From DATLXU01 sp035575515 (GTDB lineage Bacteria > Acidobacteriota > Blastocatellia > UBA7656), in assembly GCA_035575515.1 (NCBI GenBank), contig DATLXU010000141.1:1-11035 (forward strand): a stretch of 11,035 nt of DNA, written 5' to 3'. The notes below the pieces were generated by a model. The model was not told the DNA's origin, searched no databases, and saw only the letters and a program-made list of their open reading frames with translations. The position numbers were made by a program, and so were the translations under genes. Below, in pieces: positions 7,236 to 11,035 of this stretch (position 1 is the first letter of the stretch; each line of letters starts with the position of its first letter).

Positions 7236-8150
7236 TTACTTGATAGCGACGAGTTTGCTTGGAGCAAGCACCGTAAATAATTTTCTTATGCGCCCGGTAT
7301 CATCAATTTCGACATGTAGTGTGTAGCGTGTTGCGCGAGTGGCGCGACTGTTAATGCCTTCAAATAAAATGGCTGGCTCGCCGTTGAGCGAGCGAAAAGA
7401 TACAATGGGAGCGCCACTGGTCTTTTCGAGAAGCGCGCGTATTAAGCGAATAACTTTGTCGCGCCCGCGAATCGGAAGAAGGCCAGCCGCGACTTCGCCG
7501 CCGCCATCGGAAATACTAACAACGTCCTCTGTCAAAAGCCGCTCAAGACCCGCCGCGTCTCTGGTGTTGAGGTAAAGAAGGAATTGCTCAAGCGCACGAC
7601 GCGTTGCTTCGCTGCGCTTGGTATTAAGCAGGACACGGTTTTTGTCATAGTCACGCATACGACGTCGAGCGCGGTGAAGCGAGACTTTGACGTTTGACTC
7701 TGACATATCGAGTGCTGTCTCCTCAATCGAGTAATCAAATACATCGCGCAGCAACAGCACAGCGCGTTGAGTTGGAGTCAACGCTTCAAGGGCCAGCAAA
7801 AAAGCAAACGAGATGCTCTCAAGCATTTCATATCGCGCAGCAGGCGAATCTGTTTCCGGCGCAGGAGGCTCGTAGGATGCGGGAGCATCTTCATCCGTAG
7901 CAATCGGAGACGGGAGCCATTGGCCTGTGTAATTCCTGCGCCGGCGGCTCCGCAACAAATCTCTGCAGGCGTTAATTGCAACACGTATGAGCCAAGGTCT
8001 TAGCGGCTGATTCATTCGGCGGGGCGGATTCGATAAAACCTTGGTAAAAGTCTCCTGAACAATATCATCAGCATCAGCTGCATTTCCCGTCATCCGATAG
8101 CAGAGTGCCCAAAGCAGTTTGCGATCATTTTCAAAAACATCAGCAATCAT
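7236..8150 (-). CDS. ECF sigma factor, ECF41/SigJ type, with SnoaL-like C-terminal domain
   Basis: The product is a 304-aa RNA polymerase sigma factor of the extracytoplasmic-function class. Region 2 covers about 5-72 ('ENDRKLLWALCYRMTGNAAD', 'DDIVQETFTKVL', 'RPWLIRVAINACRDLLR'). Region 4 covers about 113-165 ('ALTPTQRAVLLLRDVFDYSI', then the helix-turn-helix 'SESNVKVSLHRARRRM'). A SnoaL/NTF2-like extension follows from about 184 to the end. ECF41 landmarks are present: WLPSP in the linker (78-82), DGGGE (215-219) and a terminal APSKL in the place of the NPDKL-type motif. In ECF41 factors the C-terminal extension replaces an anti-sigma factor and tunes activity (established knowledge). The usual partner, a carboxymuconolactone decarboxylase or oxidoreductase gene, is absent beside it. 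I chose the ATG at 8150. A TTG at 8162 would add four residues, and neither start has a strong ribosome binding site. Confidence 0.88.
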   Translation of the reverse strand: MIADVFENDRKLLWALCYRMTGNAADADDIVQETFTKVLSNPPRRMNQPLRPWLIRVAINACRDLLRSRRRRNYTGQWLPSPIATDEDAPASYEPPAPETDSPAARYEMLESISFAFLLALEALTPTQRAVLLLRDVFDYSIEETALDMSESNVKVSLHRARRRMRDYDKNRVLLNTKRSEATRRALEQFLLYLNTRDAAGLERLLTEDVVSISDGGGEVAAGLLPIRGRDKVIRLIRALLEKTSGAPIVSFRSLNGEPAILFEGINSRATRATRYTLHVEIDDTGRIRKLFTVLAPSKLVAIK

Positions 8151-8209
8151 ACATTTGGTCAATCGTGTTTTTTATCTATCTCAAGGTCAGCGCGACGAAA
8201 CCTAAGAAT

Positions 8210-8245
8210 CGAAAATCAAAAGGAGGATTGGAATCTCCCGCGATT
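8210..8245 (-). terminator. Weak hairpin plus T-rich tract after parB
   Basis: On the minus strand GGGAGATT is followed after two bases by AATCCTCC, which can pair imperfectly, and then by TTTTGATTTT. It lies about 60 bp past the parB stop codon, where a terminator of the parAB operon would be expected. The stem is short and contains a mismatch. Confidence 0.35.
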
Positions 8246-8298
8246 TTGTGAACTCAATCTCCATTATCGGAAGCAAATCGGTATGTTATAAATCCTAC

Positions 8299-9162
8299 CT
8301 ATACTGACTGTTTTTGTATCAACAAATCGAACAGTCTCATCAGGTCCTCGGTTGATGAAAACTTTATTTCAATTATTCCTTTCCCTTGTTTCTTGATTCT
8401 TATATGGACCGGGGTGCCGAGATTCTTACTCAATTTTGATTCTGCAGCACGGAGGTTAGCATCATCATTCTCTGGTCTGTTTTCAATTTTTGGAGATTCA
8501 GCTATCCTCTGTTGGGTCCTTTTTACTAATTTTTCCGTTTCTCGAACAGAAAGAGCACGGGTGACTATCTCCAATGCAAGTGTTTTCTGCTGATCAAGTG
8601 AATCCACAGCCAACAAAGCTCTGGCATGGCCCATTGAAAGTTTTTCTTCTTCGACTAAGATTTGTACTTCAGGTGGGAGCTTAAGCAGCCTTAATGAATT
8701 CGTTATTGTGGATCTATCCTTTCCGACTCTTTGGGCCAACTCTTCTTGTGTTGTATTCAGTTTCTCAAGTAATCGCTTATAGGCAGTCGCTTCTTCTATA
8801 GGATTTAATTCTTCACGTTGAATATTCTCAATGAGTGATAACTCCAAAATTCCCTCTTCAGGCACATTTCGAATCACACAGGGAAGTTTATGCAAACCGG
8901 CTATCTGTGCTGCTCGCCATCTGCGCTCTCCTGCAATTATTTGAAATCGCTCACCATTACGTCGAACAACTATCGGCTGGATAATTCCGTTAGTTTTAAT
9001 TGACCCGGCTAGTTCTTTTAGTTTATTTTCATTAAAAAGCTTGCGCGGTTGAGTTTCTGATGGCTCTAACTGATCCACATCAATATAAACCAAATCCTGA
9101 TCCAAAGGGTTAGTCTGGGTAAACAGGGCACTAAGCCCCCTGCCCAGTGCCTTTCTTGACAT
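8299..9162 (-). CDS. parB: Chromosome-partitioning protein ParB (CTPase, parS-binding)
   Basis: The 287-aa product binds parS, loads as a CTP-dependent sliding clamp and stimulates ParA to segregate replicated origins. The N-terminal 'KALGRGLSALF' (4-14) is the ParA-activating segment of chromosomal ParBs. The CTP-binding fold (about 23-125) includes 'GERRWRA' (78-84) and 'ENIQREELNPIEEA' (112-125). The helix-turn-helix that reads parS is at about 138-160 ('TQEELAQRVGKDRSTITNSL'). A charged linker (about 218-240) leads to the C-terminal dimerisation domain (240-285). The length is normal for the family. AGGAGGT upstream of the ATG fixes the start. The first 32 nt overlap the end of parA, so the two are co-transcribed and probably translationally coupled. 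The DNA is AT-richer than the genes to its left. A cognate parS is present at 10868-10881. Confidence 0.96.
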   Translation of the reverse strand: MSRKALGRGLSALFTQTNPLDQDLVYIDVDQLEPSETQPRKLFNENKLKELAGSIKTNGIIQPIVVRRNGERFQIIAGERRWRAAQIAGLHKLPCVIRNVPEEGILELSLIENIQREELNPIEEATAYKRLLEKLNTTQEELAQRVGKDRSTITNSLRLLKLPPEVQILVEEEKLSMGHARALLAVDSLDQQKTLALEIVTRALSVRETEKLVKRTQQRIAESPKIENRPENDDANLRAAESKLSKNLGTPVHIRIKKQGKGIIEIKFSSTEDLMRLFDLLIQKQSV

Positions 9163-9913
9163 TGTTTATTACCTCCTTAGCCAATCTAAGATAGCTTTCG
9201 GCTCCTTTTGATTTTATGTCATAAAGAACTATAGGTTTGCCATGGCTGGGAGCTTCTGCGAGTCTTACATTCCGAGGAATTATGGTAGAGAAAACCTGTG
9301 CTCCTAAAAAATCTCTTAGGTCAGAGACAACCTGATTCGATAGATTGGTCCTTTCGTCATGCATTGTGAGCAAGAAGCCTTCTATAGTTAGACTTGGATT
9401 TAGTGTCCTTCTAATCTTGACCAATGTATCCCACAGCTCTGATACCCCTTCTAATGCAAAATACTCACATTGGATCGGTATCAATACCGAGTTGGAGGCA
9501 GCAAGAGCGTTAAGGGTTAGTAATCCCAGACTTGGTGGGCAATCAATCAAAATGTAATCGAATTCTTGCCCAGTCGCTTCTAATAGTTTTTTCAATCTGA
9601 ATTCTCGTTGTTCTAAATCTACAAGTTCTATTTCTGCTGCTACCAATAATTTTTCGGAGGGAATAACTTTAAGGTTTGGCAATTCTGTGTTCAGCGCAAT
9701 CAAACTTAGAGGTTCACCTAAAACCAAGGAATGATAAAAGCTCTTGTGAAAAAGTCCGCGCAGGCCCAACCCACTAGTACTATTTCCTTGAGGGTCAGCG
9801 TCTATAATCAGCACTTTCATATCTGCCACAGCCAGGCTTGCTCCCAAGTTAATCGTCGTGGTTGTCTTGCCGACCCCCCCTTTTTGATTTGCAATTGAGA
9901 TTATCCTTGCCAT
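9131..9913 (-). CDS. parA: Chromosome-partitioning ATPase ParA (Soj family)
   Basis: The 260-aa product is a Walker-type ATPase that binds nucleoid DNA and moves ParB-parS complexes. The deviant Walker A motif KGGVGKTTTT is at residues 11-20 with the signature lysine at 11. The Asp of 'IIDADPQGN' is at 40, the Walker B strand 'ILIDCPPSLG' at 121-130, and the family sequence 'IPRNVRLAEAPSHGKP' at 212-227. It lacks an N-terminal DNA-binding domain, so it is the short chromosomal (type Ib/Soj-like) form rather than an F/P1 plasmid ParA. I start it at the ATG at 9913, giving 'MARIISIANQKGG', the standard N-terminus of the family. In-frame upstream starts (ATG 9931, TTG 9949) would add residues the family does not have. 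A weak promoter-like pair, TTGCGA (9949-9944) and TATTGT (9927-9922), would give an almost leaderless message. The stop lies inside parB. Confidence 0.95.
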   Translation of the reverse strand: MARIISIANQKGGVGKTTTTINLGASLAVADMKVLIIDADPQGNSTSGLGLRGLFHKSFYHSLVLGEPLSLIALNTELPNLKVIPSEKLLVAAEIELVDLEQREFRLKKLLEATGQEFDYILIDCPPSLGLLTLNALAASNSVLIPIQCEYFALEGVSELWDTLVKIRRTLNPSLTIEGFLLTMHDERTNLSNQVVSDLRDFLGAQVFSTIIPRNVRLAEAPSHGKPIVLYDIKSKGAESYLRLAKEVINNVKKGTGQGA

Positions 9914-9973
9914 CAACCTGTACAATATCATAAATTTCGCATCTCGCAATAAGTTTCTTTTTCAGCAATTCTC

Positions 9974-10704
<731 letters not shown>

Positions 10705-10867
10705 CCAGTTTTTTCAGAGGCGATTGAGGCTTGTTTTATAAGTTCTTTGCTTCTAACATCTGGAATTTATGAACACAGGGATTTCAACGCGACGTTCATT
10801 AATTCAAACCATAAACAGCAATCTAAGTCCTTAATTCAAAGAGCACACTGAATGCGTCAAGATTATA
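10705..10867. other. Spacer between IS remnant and parS, no gene seen
   Basis: This AT-rich stretch has no coding region that I can support on either strand. It carries a 10-bp direct repeat, TTAATTCAAA (10799-10808 and 10831-10840, 32 bp apart). In many bacteria rsmG or mnmG lies beside parA, but I found no trace of either here. Confidence 0.4.
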
Positions 10868-10892
10868 GTTTCACGTGAAACGGATAGAGCAA
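10862..10892 (-). promoter_or_regulatory. Possible promoter with parS in its spacer
   Basis: On the minus strand TTGCTC (10892-10887) and a perfect TATAAT (10867-10862) are separated by 19 nt, and that spacer contains the whole parS palindrome. The -35-like hexamer would lie in the IS256 end. The spacing is 2 nt longer than ideal and the -35 is weak, so this is only a candidate. Confidence 0.25.
10868..10881. promoter_or_regulatory. parS: parS centromere site
   Basis: GTTTCACGTGAAAC is a perfect 14-bp palindrome identical to the core of the conserved bacterial parS (consensus TGTTTCACGTGAAACA). Only the two outermost bases differ (A on the left and G on the right). ParB encoded at 8299-9162 should bind it. 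It lies about 950 bp upstream of parA, with a transposase remnant between. It is the only such site in the window. Chromosomal parS sites cluster near the replication origin (established knowledge). Confidence 0.93.
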
Positions 10893-11035
10893 CTATGATT
10901 CTGTAAATTCGCAATTCACGGGAACGGCCTTTAAGAAGTTAAATAGCGCGTCCCACTCTGCCAATCCTCATCTATCTCCATCAATGCTGCCGTCGCCAAT
11001 CGCTCCAGTGACGGCTGCGTTCGGGAACACACCCA
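10882..11035 (-). mobile_element. End of an IS256-family insertion sequence (continues past right edge)
   Basis: This covers the transposase tail at 10931-11035 plus about 49 bp of non-coding end. The sequence GGATAGAGCAACTATGATTCT (10882-10902) followed by GTAAATTCGC has the look of IS256-family terminal repeats, which often start GG and carry a TGTAAATT-like inner block (from memory). If so, the outer end directly touches parS at 10881/10882. The exact boundary cannot be proven without the other end of the element. Confidence 0.5.
10931..11035 (-). CDS. IS256-family transposase, C-terminal fragment, possibly frameshifted
   Basis: Only the last 34 codons and the TAA stop are inside the window. 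They read 'PSLERLATAALMEIDEDW' followed by 'QSGTRYLTS'. This matches the C-terminal signature of IS256 (mutator-type) transposases, which end in a pattern like F-P-N-x-x-S-L-x-R-L, then L-M-E-I-x-E-x-W and G-x-x-Y-L. The FPN part of that signature is also present, but in a different frame ('GVFPN', codons 11033-11019). One surplus base near 11018 would join the two, suggesting a frameshifted and therefore inactive copy. The catalytic DDE core lies outside the window. Confidence 0.65.
   Translation of the reverse strand, partial: WVCSRTQPSLERLATAALMEIDEDWQSGTRYLTS

Overview
The window looks like part of a bacterial chromosome. The best taxonomic guess is an acidobacterium of the Blastocatellia type. 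This rests on the style of the YD/RHS shell protein, an ECF41-type sigma factor, GC-rich codon use and a 'CACAGGCTTCAGCCTGTG'-type hairpin repeat. It is inference from sequence style, not a database result.

Every intact gene lies on the minus strand, so transcription runs from high to low coordinates. From right to left the layout is as follows. The C-terminal tail of an IS256-family transposase (10931-11035) has its presumed element end abutting a near-perfect parS centromere site (10868-10881). Next is a decayed transposase remnant on the plus strand (10020-10695), closed by a 14-bp inverted repeat (9974-9987 and 10691-10704). Then comes an overlapping parA-parB operon (9913-8299). After it are an ECF41/SigJ-like sigma factor with a C-terminal SnoaL-like domain (8150-7236) and a 646-aa APC-superfamily permease with a long cytosolic C-terminal domain (6968-5028). 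They are followed by a two-gene operon of paralogous secreted proteins (4935-4405 and 4386-3904) and an LDH-like malate dehydrogenase (3772-2843). A gene-free stretch of about 600 bp then holds a long REP-like hairpin and a consensus promoter. Last is the first 742 codons of a large exported RHS/YD-repeat protein with an Ig-like N-terminal segment, which runs off the left edge.

The genes do not form one pathway. ParA, ParB and parS are a functional unit for chromosome segregation, so the right end of the window may be close to the replication origin. The usual neighbours of chromosomal parAB (rsmG, mnmG) are not seen. Insertion-sequence debris sits in their place, and the parAB coding DNA is visibly more AT-rich than the genes to its left. 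I see no tRNA, rRNA or CRISPR array and no clear new multi-gene system. The most interesting spot is the parS/IS256 junction, followed by the secreted paralog pair and the structured repeats.
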